A stretch of DNA of 33,930 bases from UBA7672 sp031419455 (lineage in GTDB: Bacteria; Pseudomonadota; Alphaproteobacteria; Caulobacterales; Hyphomonadaceae): NCBI GenBank assembly GCA_031419455.1, contig JANOKS010000188.1, positions 1 to 33,930 of the forward strand, in the 5' to 3' direction. A program made the translations under genes and the position numbers. Numbering within the stretch: position 1 is the stretch's first letter; each line of letters begins with the position of its first letter. Below the pieces are notes generated by a model. The model searched no databases. It had not been told where the DNA came from and saw only the letters and a list, made by a program, of their open reading frames with translations. Below are positions 23,129-31,513 of the stretch, one piece after another.

Positions 23129-24301
23129 CTATTGTCCTGTCGGCGCCGGCTGGCGTCCACGCAGCATATCCAAGGGAAGGATGGGCACGGTGCCCGAGTC
23201 GCTATCGAGGATGATGTTGTCCGTCCGGCCCAGCACCTTCTCCATGGTCTCGAGGAACATGCGTTCCCGCGTGACGCGCGGGGCGGCCCGGTACTCGGCA
23301 TAGATCAGGTTGAAGCGGTCCGCTTCACCGCGGGCGTCGGCGACGCGGGCGGTCTTGTAGCCTTCCGCCTGCTGGAGACGGGCGCGCGCCCGGCCCTCTG
23401 CTTCGGGAACGACGCGGTTACGGTGGGCGATGGCGTCGGCCTCACGCTTGGCCTTGTTCTGTTCGGCGCTCGACACGTCGCGCTGGACGGCGGCGACCTC
23501 GTCCGGCGCCGTCGCCTTGCCGATCGCAATGGAGATGATCTCGACGCCCGAGTCGTAGGAGTTGAGGGTCTGCTGCATCAACGCACGCACGCGGGTCTCG
23601 ACGCCGGTACGGTCGCCCGTGGTGATCGGCTCGAAAGCCGACGTGCCGACAATCTCGCGCATCGCGCTCTCGCCGATCTGCTCGATCAGCACGTTGCGGC
23701 TATTCTCCTCGTCAACGACGTTGAACAGATACTTGCGCGGATCATAAATGCGCCAGTTGATGACGAAGCCGATGTCGACAATGTTCTCGTCGCCGGTCAG
23801 CATCAGGTTGGGCTGCTCTTCGCCGCCGATGGCCGTGCGCTTCTCGGTGTTCACCTCGACAATGTAATGCTGCTCGATCGGGCTTGGCAGGCGCACCCGG
23901 AAGCCCGGATCCTCGAAACGCGCGAACGTCCCGAAACGGAGCACGACGGCCCGCTGGCGTTCGTCCACCTGATAGATGCCTGTGAAGACCCAGCCGACAA
24001 TCGCTATCACCAGCAGGATCGCCAATCCGGTCACGCCAAAGCCGCGTCCACGGCCGGCGCCGCCGCCTGCGCCGCCGCCGTTACCGCCGCCACTGCCCTT
24101 GCGGCGGAAGCGCTCCTGCATCCGGCGAAGCGTATCTTCGAGGTCCGGCCGGTCCTTGGCGCCGCCGCCACCCGGCGGCTTCTGGCCGCCTGGGCCGCTG
24201 CCCGGCTTGCCCCAGGGACTATTGCCGTCGCCGCCAGACCCGGAACCGCCGCCGCCCCAAGGGCCACCGCCCCCACTGCCCTTGTTGTCGTTCCAGGGCA
24301 T
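23129..24301 (-). CDS. hflK: HflK, SPFH-domain modulator of FtsH
   Basis: A 390-residue partner of HflC. The N-terminal cytoplasmic part is Gly/Pro/Trp-rich (MPWNDNKGSGGGGPWGGGG), followed by DLEDTLRRMQERFRRK, a membrane segment (GLAILLVIAIVGWVFTGIY at about residues 88-108) and the SPFH domain (RAVVLRFGTFARFEDPGFR). The coiled segment PEAEGRARARLQQAEGY is near the end. The ATG at 24301 is chosen because AAGGAGGG lies upstream; a longer frame to 24424 adds a non-family sequence. A TACAAT (minus strand, 24348-24343) is a possible -10 box. Confidence 0.96.
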   Translation of the reverse strand: MPWNDNKGSGGGGPWGGGGSGSGGDGNSPWGKPGSGPGGQKPPGGGGAKDRPDLEDTLRRMQERFRRKGSGGGNGGGAGGGAGRGRGFGVTGLAILLVIAIVGWVFTGIYQVDERQRAVVLRFGTFARFEDPGFRVRLPSPIEQHYIVEVNTEKRTAIGGEEQPNLMLTGDENIVDIGFVINWRIYDPRKYLFNVVDEENSRNVLIEQIGESAMREIVGTSAFEPITTGDRTGVETRVRALMQQTLNSYDSGVEIISIAIGKATAPDEVAAVQRDVSSAEQNKAKREADAIAHRNRVVPEAEGRARARLQQAEGYKTARVADARGEADRFNLIYAEYRAAPRVTRERMFLETMEKVLGRTDNIILDSDSGTVPILPLDMLRGRQPAPTGQ

Positions 24302-24540
24302 AGGGCCCTCCTTGTGAGCGTTACTCTCGAGATTTCTGTCGTATTGTAGTTGAGCGCGCATTAAAGCGCCTTCAAGGCCCGCCAATAAGTCAGTTTCCCC
24401 CGTGGCGCGATTGTATTTCCGCATGACGAAGGCGTGATTCTGCCTGCCGAAGACTTAAGCCTGACCCGGCTTGGTAACCGGCATTACTTGCAGTGTGGGT
24501 TTTTGGCCTGGTCTGGCGGCCTTCTTGCAGCCAATTCCGC

Positions 24541-25557
24541 ATGCTGGACGCCCCATCAACCATGCTCCGTGACGCACGCAACGACGGACAAGCCTCCGCG
24601 ACCAAGGAATGCGTGACCGTGGTGATCGCAGCCTGGCGCGCCTCCGCGACGATCGGGCGCGCCGTCGCCAGCGCGCTGGCCCAGCCGGAAGCCGCCGAAG
24701 TGATCGTCGTGGACGACGCATCCACTGACGCAGATGCGACGCTTGCCGCCGCTCGCGCTGCTGATGACGGGTCGGGACGGATGAAAATCTTCGCGCTTGC
24801 GCAGAACGCCGGACCCGCCGCCGCACGGAACGCCGCCATCGCCGCAAGCCGTGCACCATGGATCTGCGTTCTCGACTCTGACGATTTCATGCAACCCGGG
24901 AGACTTGGAAAGCTCCTTCAGCTTGTCGGCGGGGGCTATGACCTCATTGCCGACGACCTGTTGCAGGCGCCCGAAGGGGAGCCGCTTGCCGCCGGCAAGC
25001 TCCTCTGGTTCCGAGACAACACCGCCGCATTCGACGTTTCGTTCAACGCCTTCGTCGAAAGCAATGTCACACAGGCCTCGCGCCCGCGCCGCGAGATGGG
25101 TTTCCTGAAGCCCCTGATGCGCCGCGCCTTTCTTGAGAGACACGGCCTAACCTACGATGACAGCATGCGGCTCGGCGAAGACTATGACCTCTACGCCCGC
25201 GCACTGAGCCTCGGGGCGAGAATGCGGCTTGTCCCATGGGCTGGCTATGTCAGCGTGATGAGGAGCAACTCGCTATCGCTGAACCATGGCCGCAAGGAAC
25301 TCGCCGCCCTGGAAGCGTGCGATGATCGCCTGCTCGCCTCGGGTAGGCTTGCAGAAGCTGACGCGGCGATAGTCGAGCGGCATCGTTTCTCCACGCGGTC
25401 GCGGATCGCGTGGATCGATTTCATGGCGGCGCTGAAGGGCGGAAAGCCGGTCAGCGCGTTTGGCGTCGTGCTGAAGGATATGCGGCAGGCGCCCTATGTC
25501 CTGCGTGGTTTTGTGAGGATGATCGCAGGCCGCTTTGGCGGCGCCCGGAAAGTCTGA
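24541..25557 (+). CDS. Glycosyltransferase family 2
   Basis: A 338-residue GT-A enzyme. The N-terminal strand VTVVIAAWRAS, EVIVVDDASTD and the DxD-type motif LDSDDF are the nucleotide-sugar and metal sites of GT2. ARNAAIAAS and EDYDLYARAL are further family features; the latter holds the likely catalytic base region. Similar proteins build exopolysaccharide or LPS side chains (ExoO-like). No clear Shine-Dalgarno supports ATG 24541; ATG 24562 or GTG 24493 are alternatives. It stands alone, divergent to hflK and 43 bases ahead of the Mrp gene. Confidence 0.88.
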   Translation: MLDAPSTMLRDARNDGQASATKECVTVVIAAWRASATIGRAVASALAQPEAAEVIVVDDASTDADATLAAARAADDGSGRMKIFALAQNAGPAAARNAAIAASRAPWICVLDSDDFMQPGRLGKLLQLVGGGYDLIADDLLQAPEGEPLAAGKLLWFRDNTAAFDVSFNAFVESNVTQASRPRREMGFLKPLMRRAFLERHGLTYDDSMRLGEDYDLYARALSLGARMRLVPWAGYVSVMRSNSLSLNHGRKELAALEACDDRLLASGRLAEADAAIVERHRFSTRSRIAWIDFMAALKGGKPVSAFGVVLKDMRQAPYVLRGFVRMIAGRFGGARKV

Positions 25558-25600
25558 TAGCAGGGCGCCACTCGATCTCTGGTGTGGACGCGCCTCTGCA

Positions 25601-26725
25601 ATGCCTTCGCCTCTCGATATCTCCAGCCTTGAAGCACGCGTCCGCGCGGCGCTCGACGCCGTGAAGGATCCCGTCAGCGGCAAGGGCCTCGTCGCATCCG
25701 GCCGTGTCAGCGGGCTGGTGGTGCGTCCGGATGGCAAGGTCGGGTTCGTGATCGAGACCGCCGTCGGCGCGGCTGACGAGCCGTTGCGCAAGCTGGCTGA
25801 AGCAGCAGCGACACGGACGCCGGGTGTAAGCACCGTGACCGCTGTACTGACGGCAGAAGCGACCACCGGCGCGCGCAGCGTTCCGGCTGCCACCGCTTCC
25901 CGGCCGCTTCCAGCGCCGCCACCCGGACAGGCGGCAATCTCGCGACCGGCGCGCGGTATCATCGCAGTCGCATCCGCCAAGGGCGGGGTCGGAAAATCGA
26001 CTGTCGCCGTGAACCTTGCTGTGGCCGCAGCGCGCAGCGGGCTTCGCGTCGGCTTGCTCGACGCGGATGTGTTCGGGCCGTCGCTGCCGACCATGCTGGG
26101 CACGGTTGGCGTGAAGCCCGACGTGAAGGGCAAACGCATGCAGCCGGTGATGGCGCATGGTCTCGCGACCATCTCGATCGGCTATCTCGTCGATCCAGAC
26201 CAGGCCGTCGTCTGGCGCGGACCGATGGTGATGTCGGCGGTCAGCCAGTTGATAACCGACACCGACTGGGGCGATCTCGACCTGCTGTTCATCGACACGC
26301 CGCCGGGCACGGGTGAGGTGCAGCTGACGCTGGTTCAGAAGCTGCCGCTCGATGGCGCGGTAATCGTATCGACGCCGCAGGAAGTGGCGCTGGCGGATGT
26401 GCGGCGCGGCGTCGGCATGTTCCGAAAGACGGCGGTGCCTGTGCTGGGCGTGATCGAGAACATGGCGTGGTTTGAACAGCCCGATGGATCGCGCGCCTAC
26501 ATCTTCGGCAGGCAAGGCGCCGAGCGAACAGCGGCCGAGCTTGGCGTGCCCTTCCTCGGCGCCCTGCCGATCCTCTCGGCGCTGCGCGAAGGCGGCGATG
26601 CCGGCGTGCCGGCGGCGACCGGCGATTCGACTGCAAGCGAAGCGTTCCGTCTGTTGGCCGACGCCGTGAGCGAAGCGCTCCACGCAGCGCCGAACAAGCC
26701 GGCGCCGAAGATCGTGTTCGAGTAG
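25601..26725 (+). CDS. Mrp/ApbC-like P-loop ATPase without cysteine
   Basis: A 374-residue Mrp/NBP35-family protein, which normally carries Fe-S clusters. The N-terminal DUF59-like region (SSLEARVRAALDAVKDPVSG) is followed by a Pro/Ala-rich linker and a deviant Walker A ASAKGGVGKST (127-134). GLLDADVFGPSLP and IDTPPGTGEVQL come next. At the place where the usual protein has CPxC (after ENMAWF, residues 286-301) this one has EQPDGSRAYIF, and I find no Cys in the whole protein. It therefore cannot hold the cluster through its own thiols. The role is probably ATPase or scaffold-related, but not a classical Cys-ligated carrier. Start ATG 25601; ribosome site is weak. Confidence 0.9.
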   Translation: MPSPLDISSLEARVRAALDAVKDPVSGKGLVASGRVSGLVVRPDGKVGFVIETAVGAADEPLRKLAEAAATRTPGVSTVTAVLTAEATTGARSVPAATASRPLPAPPPGQAAISRPARGIIAVASAKGGVGKSTVAVNLAVAAARSGLRVGLLDADVFGPSLPTMLGTVGVKPDVKGKRMQPVMAHGLATISIGYLVDPDQAVVWRGPMVMSAVSQLITDTDWGDLDLLFIDTPPGTGEVQLTLVQKLPLDGAVIVSTPQEVALADVRRGVGMFRKTAVPVLGVIENMAWFEQPDGSRAYIFGRQGAERTAAELGVPFLGALPILSALREGGDAGVPAATGDSTASEAFRLLADAVSEALHAAPNKPAPKIVFE

Positions 26726-26968
26726 AGCGCGCGTCCTCGACACTAGACCAGCCTCGCGCCGTTAACCTCTATGAACGCCGCGTGTCATGGTGAGCCACAG
26801 CTTAATTGCTGTCGGAGCGGATGAATCTCCTTGCGCTCCGCCGCGCCTGACTTAACGTTTTGTTTACGATCGAAGTCGTGGCGGCGCAGCGTCAGGCGCA
26901 CCGCGGCAGGGAGTGGGAGGCGTGGCCCGGGGAGTGCATCTCTTGACGGGCAGAGACGGGAGTAGCGT
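26726..26968 (+). other. Non-coding stretch with CtrA-like site
   Basis: About 240 bases upstream of the next gene, with a more AT-rich part near 26845-26870. It includes TTAA-N7-TTTA at 26852-26866, close to the CtrA consensus TTAA-N7-TTAA. No gene is seen. Confidence 0.45.
26852..26866 (+). promoter_or_regulatory. CtrA-box candidate
   Basis: TTAACGTTTTGTTTA matches TTAA-N7-TTAA at seven of eight fixed bases. CtrA sites of this type control cell-cycle genes in Caulobacterales and relatives. It lies about 100 bases before the start of the following gene. It is a pattern match only. Confidence 0.35.
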
Positions 26969-27820
26969 ATGGGCCACACGGTTCGACTGCGCGGCGCCTT
27001 CTGGCCCCAGGATCACTGGGGCCGTGTCACCAACGCGGCCATCGCGCGCGAACAAATCGCCCAACCTGCCCTGGAAGCCGGAGACGAAGCAGCGGACGCC
27101 GCGCTGGAGCGTTTCGGCGAACACCTTCATTCCGTCTACCTCTCCGGACCCGCAGCGCGCGGGCGGCCGGGCGGCCTCGCCGTCTTCGTCCTGCTGCGCC
27201 TCGGCGCTGCGCATCATGAGCGGAAGGGCAGCGACAGCTGGGAGTCTGCGCTGGCAGCCCAACTGCGCCGTCGTCATCCGCGCGTCGGCCGCGTGGCGAT
27301 TGCCGTGTTCTCGTGGAAAGACGTGTTCACGACGGACGGCGCCTTCTCGCCGGCTCGCTTCCGCCTCGCCGTTAACTCGGTCTGCATCGCCGGCCGCAAC
27401 ATGACGCGTATGCTGGCGCCGCAGAAGCTCGATTCGGCCGTGATGAATGGCGACATCCTCGGCTTTCGCCCCCGCATGCTGAACGCCGCTGGTCGCCTTG
27501 CCGCCGCGCGCTCGCCGGAGCGGGTGCGCGCGGCTGCGATGGATGCGGGGCAAGCGGTTCTCGCAGCCGGCTTCGCCCTGGTGACGGAGCGCGAGCAGAT
27601 CTACACGGAAGACGCCGACCTGCGGCGCGACCTGTTCACGCTGAACTATCCCAATCGCACGCGCGACATGTCGCTGGCCTATGCGATGGCGACCCGCCCC
27701 TCGCCGGATGCGATGAAGGCGCTGGTCTTCATTGATGGCGCCTGCCGCTGGATGACGCCGATGACGGATGCGTGGCTCAACGCCAACAATCCGCAACGCG
27801 CCGACCGGCTGAAGGCTTAG
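26969..27820 (+). CDS. Protein with degenerate nucleotidyltransferase-like N-terminus, function unknown
   Basis: A 283-residue protein that I cannot assign firmly. Residues 54-66 (HSVYLSGPAARGR) look like the GS-x-ARG loop of minimal Pol-beta nucleotidyltransferases, but the metal-binding D-x-D that should follow is replaced by GGLAVFVLL. The rest is mostly helical and Arg/Ala-rich with no motif that I know. It may be a catalytically dead nucleotidyltransferase relative that binds a nucleotide or RNA. CGGGAG lies seven bases before ATG 26969. Its stop is nine bases from the end of the convergent transglutaminase-like gene. Confidence 0.55.
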   Translation: MGHTVRLRGAFWPQDHWGRVTNAAIAREQIAQPALEAGDEAADAALERFGEHLHSVYLSGPAARGRPGGLAVFVLLRLGAAHHERKGSDSWESALAAQLRRRHPRVGRVAIAVFSWKDVFTTDGAFSPARFRLAVNSVCIAGRNMTRMLAPQKLDSAVMNGDILGFRPRMLNAAGRLAAARSPERVRAAAMDAGQAVLAAGFALVTEREQIYTEDADLRRDLFTLNYPNRTRDMSLAYAMATRPSPDAMKALVFIDGACRWMTPMTDAWLNANNPQRADRLKA

Positions 27821-27829
27821 GCAGAGGCG

Positions 27830-28627
27830 TCAGGCCGCCATCGCACCGGACGCTTCAGCCACCGTCACCGCTTGCGACAAGCTCATGCACGGCCCTGTCG
27901 TCGTGAGGAATGCGATATCAGCCGCGTCGCGCCCGATACCGATGCGCACCAGACCCTCGACCGGCGCAAGCCTTGTGGGATCGACCAGCCACCATCCGCC
28001 GTCGAGATAGACCTCGAACACGGCATGGAAGTCCGGCGGATCCAGCTGCCAGGCGTAGGCGCTGACGGCGCGGGCAGGAATGTTGAGCGCGCGGCACAGC
28101 GTGATGCCCAGATGGCTGAAATCGCGGCAGACGCCGGCGCGATCGACGAAGGTGCGCTCGGCCGTCGTTTCGATATTGCTGACGCCGGGCGTGTAATCGA
28201 CGTGCTGATGAATCCAATCGAGCACCGACAGGACTTGCGCGCCGCCATTCGCGATGGCGCCGAATTCCCGGTTGGCGAACAGCAGGAAGCGATCTGAGGG
28301 GCAGTAGCGACTCGGCGTCAGATATTGCAGCACGTCCTGCGGCAGGCTGAGCCAGTTCGACTTGCGCGCTAAAGCTGGAAGCGTGATCCGCATGCCGTTA
28401 TCGACCACGGCTTCGTAGACGATGCTGGCCTCTCCCTCGAAGCGTGCGCGAAAGCGGCGCTCGCCGCGTGCATCCGGCGCATCCTGCACGATCGCGGTCG
28501 CGGGCGTGAGCAGCAGCTTTTCCGACAGCACGGTCTGGTCGGGCGAATGCGCGGCCTGAACCGAGACGATGGCTTCCGACCCCGTCGAGAAGTCGAAAAC
28601 GAGTTCGGCGCGCACGCTCAGTTGCAT
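27830..28627 (-). CDS. Transglutaminase-like family protein
   Basis: A 265-residue protein with an N-terminal beta domain (about 1-100) and a transglutaminase-like domain. The Cys-His-Asp triad is complete: Cys167 in GVCRDFSHL, His201 in DFHAVFEVYL and Asp216 in WWLVDPTRLAP. The family includes peptidases and amidases as well as crosslinking enzymes; bacterial members of this layout are often of unknown substrate. No signal peptide is visible, so it is probably cytoplasmic. GGGGAAAC is the nearest ribosome-like site to ATG 28627. Confidence 0.88.
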   Translation of the reverse strand: MQLSVRAELVFDFSTGSEAIVSVQAAHSPDQTVLSEKLLLTPATAIVQDAPDARGERRFRARFEGEASIVYEAVVDNGMRITLPALARKSNWLSLPQDVLQYLTPSRYCPSDRFLLFANREFGAIANGGAQVLSVLDWIHQHVDYTPGVSNIETTAERTFVDRAGVCRDFSHLGITLCRALNIPARAVSAYAWQLDPPDFHAVFEVYLDGGWWLVDPTRLAPVEGLVRIGIGRDAADIAFLTTTGPCMSLSQAVTVAEASGAMAA

Positions 28628-28699
28628 GAAATGTTTCCCCGGGCACGCTCCTCAATGCGCGACGTGACAGACGGTTCCCGCAGCGCCGAGATAAGCAAT

Positions 28700-28921
28700 C
28701 TACTTGTTCTTCAGTCTACCCCGCGCGTCCAGGTTGGCGTCGCAGCCTTCGCAGGTGTAGCCGCCCCACATCGCCTGCTCCATCGATGTGGGCGCGCGCA
28801 TCTTCGGCTGTTCGCGCCCGCAGGCCGGGCATTTCACCGGCTTGCGCGACATGGCGAACATCAGGAGGACGACAGCGGCGCCAATCCCGCCGACCAGTAT
28901 CCCGATTGTCGCGCCGTCCAT
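28700..28921 (-). CDS. Small membrane protein with zinc-ribbon
   Basis: A 73-residue protein with one N-terminal membrane segment (about residues 5-23, IGILVGGIGAAVVLLMFAM) and a zinc ribbon formed by CPAC and CEGC with 24 residues between the pairs. The tail is basic (RGRLKNK). AGGGAGAG lies before ATG 28921; a longer frame upstream lacks support. The role is unknown. It is divergent to the sulfatase-like gene. Confidence 0.75.
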   Translation of the reverse strand: MDGATIGILVGGIGAAVVLLMFAMSRKPVKCPACGREQPKMRAPTSMEQAMWGGYTCEGCDANLDARGRLKNK

Positions 28922-29043
28922 GATGCTCTCCCTGCCGCTGGGGCAAAGATGGGGCGCATCGGAGCCTGCGTCCACCCGCCGGACTTTGCGGTGGACCGGC
29001 TTGCGCCACGCTCCTATCAGATGGGCAGACGTGGGAGGTTCGG

Positions 29044-31023
29044 ATGAAGGCGGCTCTGCTGATCGGGATCGGCGCGCTGGCGCTCGCCAGCTGCACAAGT
29101 GTTGCTGACGGCCCGCCAGCGCCGGCGCCCCTGGCTGGCGCCGAGGCGCCTTCCTCCTTCACCCGGACTTCACATGACATCGTGCGCAGCGAGCGCAATT
29201 TCGCAGACACGCGCGACTTCGATTTTGCGGCGCGCGGCTTCATCGCCACCCGCAAGGACCCGATGATCACGACCGCGTCTGGCCAGCCGGCGTGGAATCT
29301 CGCCGCCTTCGATTTCCTGAAGGAGGCTTCGTCCGAGACCGTGAACCCCAGCCTGTGGCGGCAGGGCCAGCTGATGGCGAAGCACGGCCTGTTCCAGGTG
29401 AGCGAGCGCATCTGGCAGGTGCGCGGGTTTGATCTCGCCAACATCACCTTCGTGAAAGGCGACGCGGGCTGGATCGTGATCGATACGCTGGGGTCGAACG
29501 AGACGGCGAAGGCGGCGCTCGACCTCGCCAACGAACATCTCGGCGCGCGGCCGGTGATTGCCGTCATCTACACCCATTCGCACACCGACCATTTCGGCGG
29601 CACGGCGGGCATCGCGCAACTGGCCGACGTGCGCGCCGGCAAGGTGCAGGTGATCGCGCCGGAGGGTTTCCTGGATGCCGCAGTCGGCGAGAATGTGATC
29701 GCCGGGCCCGCCATGCAGCGGCGCGCGATGTACCAGTTCGGAACCCCGCTGCCGAAAAGCGCGAATGGCCTGGTCAATGCCGGCATCGGGCCGGGGCTCT
29801 CCACCGGCACGTCATCGCTGATTCCGCCGACGAAGGAGATCGGCGCGACCGGCGAGACGATGACGATCGATGGCGTGAAGATGGTGTTCCAGTTCACGCC
29901 CGGCACCGAAGCGCCGGCGGAAATGAACGTCTACTTCCCCGACTGGAAGATCGTCGACATGGCGGAGAACGCCAACGCGACCCAGCACAACATCCTCACC
30001 CATCGCGGCGCCGTGGTGCGCGATGCGAAAGTGTGGGCAGAGGGATTGACCGAAGCGCTGCGGCTGTTCGGCGACAGTGAGATACTCATCGCCAGCCATG
30101 GCTGGCCGCGTTTCGGCAACGACGCGATTCGCGACTATCTGGGCAAGCACCGCGACGTCTACGCCTACCTGCACGACCAGACGGTGCGCCTGATGAACAA
30201 GGGCCTCAATGGCGACGAGATCGCCGCAAGGCTGAAGCTGCCGCCGGAGCTCGACCGCGAATGGTATGACCGGCCCTATTATGGCTCGCTGAGTTTCAAC
30301 AGCCGTGCGGTCTACCAGTTCTACATGGGCTGGTACGACGCCAACCCGTCTAACCTTACGCCTGTGCCGCCGGTCGATACGGGCAAGCGCTATGTCGAAG
30401 CGATGGGCGGCGCGGCCCGCGTAAAGGAGATGGCGCGTGCTGCCTATGACAAGGGTGAGTACGCATGGGCGGCTGAGCTGCTCAATCACGCCGTGATGGC
30501 GGATGCTGCCGACGCCGAAGCGAAGGACCTGCTGGCGCGCAGCTATGACCAGCTTGCCTGGCAGGCTGAGCCATCGACATGGCGCAACATCTATCTCACC
30601 GGCGCGAAGGAGCTGCGCGAGGGCGTCGGCGCGCCGCGCGCGAATCCGGCGTCGCAGATGGCCGCGCTGGCCAACCTGCCGCTCGGATCGCTGATGGACT
30701 TGCTGGCGGTACGGCTCGATCCGGAGAAGGCGGTGGGGCAAAGCCTGAAGCTGGCCTTCGTGCTGAGCGACAGCGGCGAGCAGAGCTATGTCACCATCGC
30801 CAATGGCGTGCTGGTGCATGAGGAGATCGCAGCGCCCGGCCCGGTGGACGCCACGCTGACGGCGAGCCGCGCCGATTTTCTTGGTGGCGTGTTCGGCGGC
30901 CAGCCCCTGCCCCCGAAGATCGCCAGCGGGGCCGTGAAGCTTGAGGGAAATGCTCAGGCCCTGCTGAAGCTGAGCCAGTGGATGGACTCGCCCAATCCGG
31001 TCTTCCCGATCGTGACGCGGTGA
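29044..31023 (+). CDS. Alkylsulfatase-like MBL-fold lipoprotein (SdsA/BDS1-like)
   Basis: A 659-residue metallo-beta-lactamase-fold enzyme with a lipoprotein signal (LALASC, Cys17). The dinuclear zinc motif HSHTDH is at residues 178-183. ENANATQHNILTHRG and ASHGWPRFG carry further ligands of the alkylsulfatase family. A helical dimerisation part follows from about residue 410 (KRYVEAMGGAARVKEMARAA) and an SCP2-like C-terminal domain from about 545, giving the three-domain layout of SdsA1. It would hydrolyse alkyl sulfates such as SDS; the natural substrate is unknown. GGGAGG precedes the ATG. It is anchored outside the cytoplasm, whereas SdsA1 is secreted. Confidence 0.9.
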   Translation: MKAALLIGIGALALASCTSVADGPPAPAPLAGAEAPSSFTRTSHDIVRSERNFADTRDFDFAARGFIATRKDPMITTASGQPAWNLAAFDFLKEASSETVNPSLWRQGQLMAKHGLFQVSERIWQVRGFDLANITFVKGDAGWIVIDTLGSNETAKAALDLANEHLGARPVIAVIYTHSHTDHFGGTAGIAQLADVRAGKVQVIAPEGFLDAAVGENVIAGPAMQRRAMYQFGTPLPKSANGLVNAGIGPGLSTGTSSLIPPTKEIGATGETMTIDGVKMVFQFTPGTEAPAEMNVYFPDWKIVDMAENANATQHNILTHRGAVVRDAKVWAEGLTEALRLFGDSEILIASHGWPRFGNDAIRDYLGKHRDVYAYLHDQTVRLMNKGLNGDEIAARLKLPPELDREWYDRPYYGSLSFNSRAVYQFYMGWYDANPSNLTPVPPVDTGKRYVEAMGGAARVKEMARAAYDKGEYAWAAELLNHAVMADAADAEAKDLLARSYDQLAWQAEPSTWRNIYLTGAKELREGVGAPRANPASQMAALANLPLGSLMDLLAVRLDPEKAVGQSLKLAFVLSDSGEQSYVTIANGVLVHEEIAAPGPVDATLTASRADFLGGVFGGQPLPPKIASGAVKLEGNAQALLKLSQWMDSPNPVFPIVTR

Positions 31024-31117
31024 AACAAACCGGTGGCCCTGTCCGTCTGCCGGGACATGTGGCCGCCGCGTTGAGTGCCGTCTGGCCGCCGGTTCTGATG
31101 CCGGCTTTTCGGGGAGG

Positions 31118-31420
31118 TCAGTCGATGGTCTGCCAGGTGCTGATCTTCGGCGCCGCGGCGACATAGGGCGCCAGTTTTTCCGTAAGTCCTTGGGCGATCC
31201 ACCACTGGTAAAAGGCTTCCTGCTGTTCGGCGGTTTCCCACCGTTCGATATAGACCACGCGGTCGGGGTGTTTCGGATCGACGAGAATGTCGAAGCCGAG
31301 ATTGCCCTCGCGTGCACGGATGGTCTCGACCTGAGCCGCGCTGACGGCGACGAACGCTTCGCGTTGCTCGGGCAGGACGGAAAATTCGATCACCATCACC
31401 AGCGCCATCAATCCCATCAT
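31118..31420 (-). CDS. Antibiotic biosynthesis monooxygenase (ABM) domain protein
   Basis: A 100-residue dimeric ferredoxin-like fold protein of the ABM/YgiN type. VMVIEFSVLPEQREAFVAVS and YIERWETAEQQEAFYQWW are the usual first strand-helix and the ExW-containing segment. Such proteins oxidise quinols or degrade small signals, but the substrate is unknown. The tandem ATGATG at 31420 has AAGGGAGA upstream. It is divergent to a WYL-type regulator with 93 bases between them that contain a perfect inverted repeat, so it is likely the regulator's target. Confidence 0.87.
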   Translation of the reverse strand: MMGLMALVMVIEFSVLPEQREAFVAVSAAQVETIRAREGNLGFDILVDPKHPDRVVYIERWETAEQQEAFYQWWIAQGLTEKLAPYVAAAPKISTWQTID

Positions 31421-31455
31421 CGCCGTCTCCCTTGCCTCTCCGAGCCTGATGACAC

Positions 31456-31479
31456 ATACCTGCCACCAGCCTGCTGACA
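31456..31479 (-). promoter_or_regulatory. Candidate promoter of the ABM gene overlapping the inverted repeat
   Basis: On the minus strand, CTGTCA lies in the operator arm (31480-31475) and is followed after 16 bases by TATGTG. Both hexamers are weak matches to sigma70. The overlap with the inverted repeat would allow simple repression. Confidence 0.3.
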
Positions 31480-31491
31480 GCATCGTGTCAG
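31474..31491. promoter_or_regulatory. Inverted-repeat operator candidate between ABM and WYL-regulator genes
   Basis: CTGACA-GCATCG-TGTCAG is a perfect 6-6-6 inverted repeat located 23 bases before the regulator's GTG and 54 bases before the ABM start. It is well placed for control of both divergent genes. Confidence 0.55.
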
Positions 31492-31513
31492 TAGCGGGAG
31501 GGAGGGCGAAAAC

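Noticed and set aside
21513..23303. Open frame of almost 600 codons on the plus strand across the repeats, DUF559 and hflC
   Set aside because: It crosses two palindromic repeats, a terminator and two conserved genes on the other strand. It is not a gene.
24302..24424. Upstream extension of HflK to ATG 24424
   Set aside because: AAGGAGGG supports ATG 24301, and the protein then begins with the usual MPWND type sequence. The extra 41 residues have no family counterpart.
29812..31317. Open frame of about 500 codons opposite the sulfatase-like gene
   Set aside because: The plus-strand gene is conserved with intact zinc motif; the antisense frame is Arg/His-rich without features.
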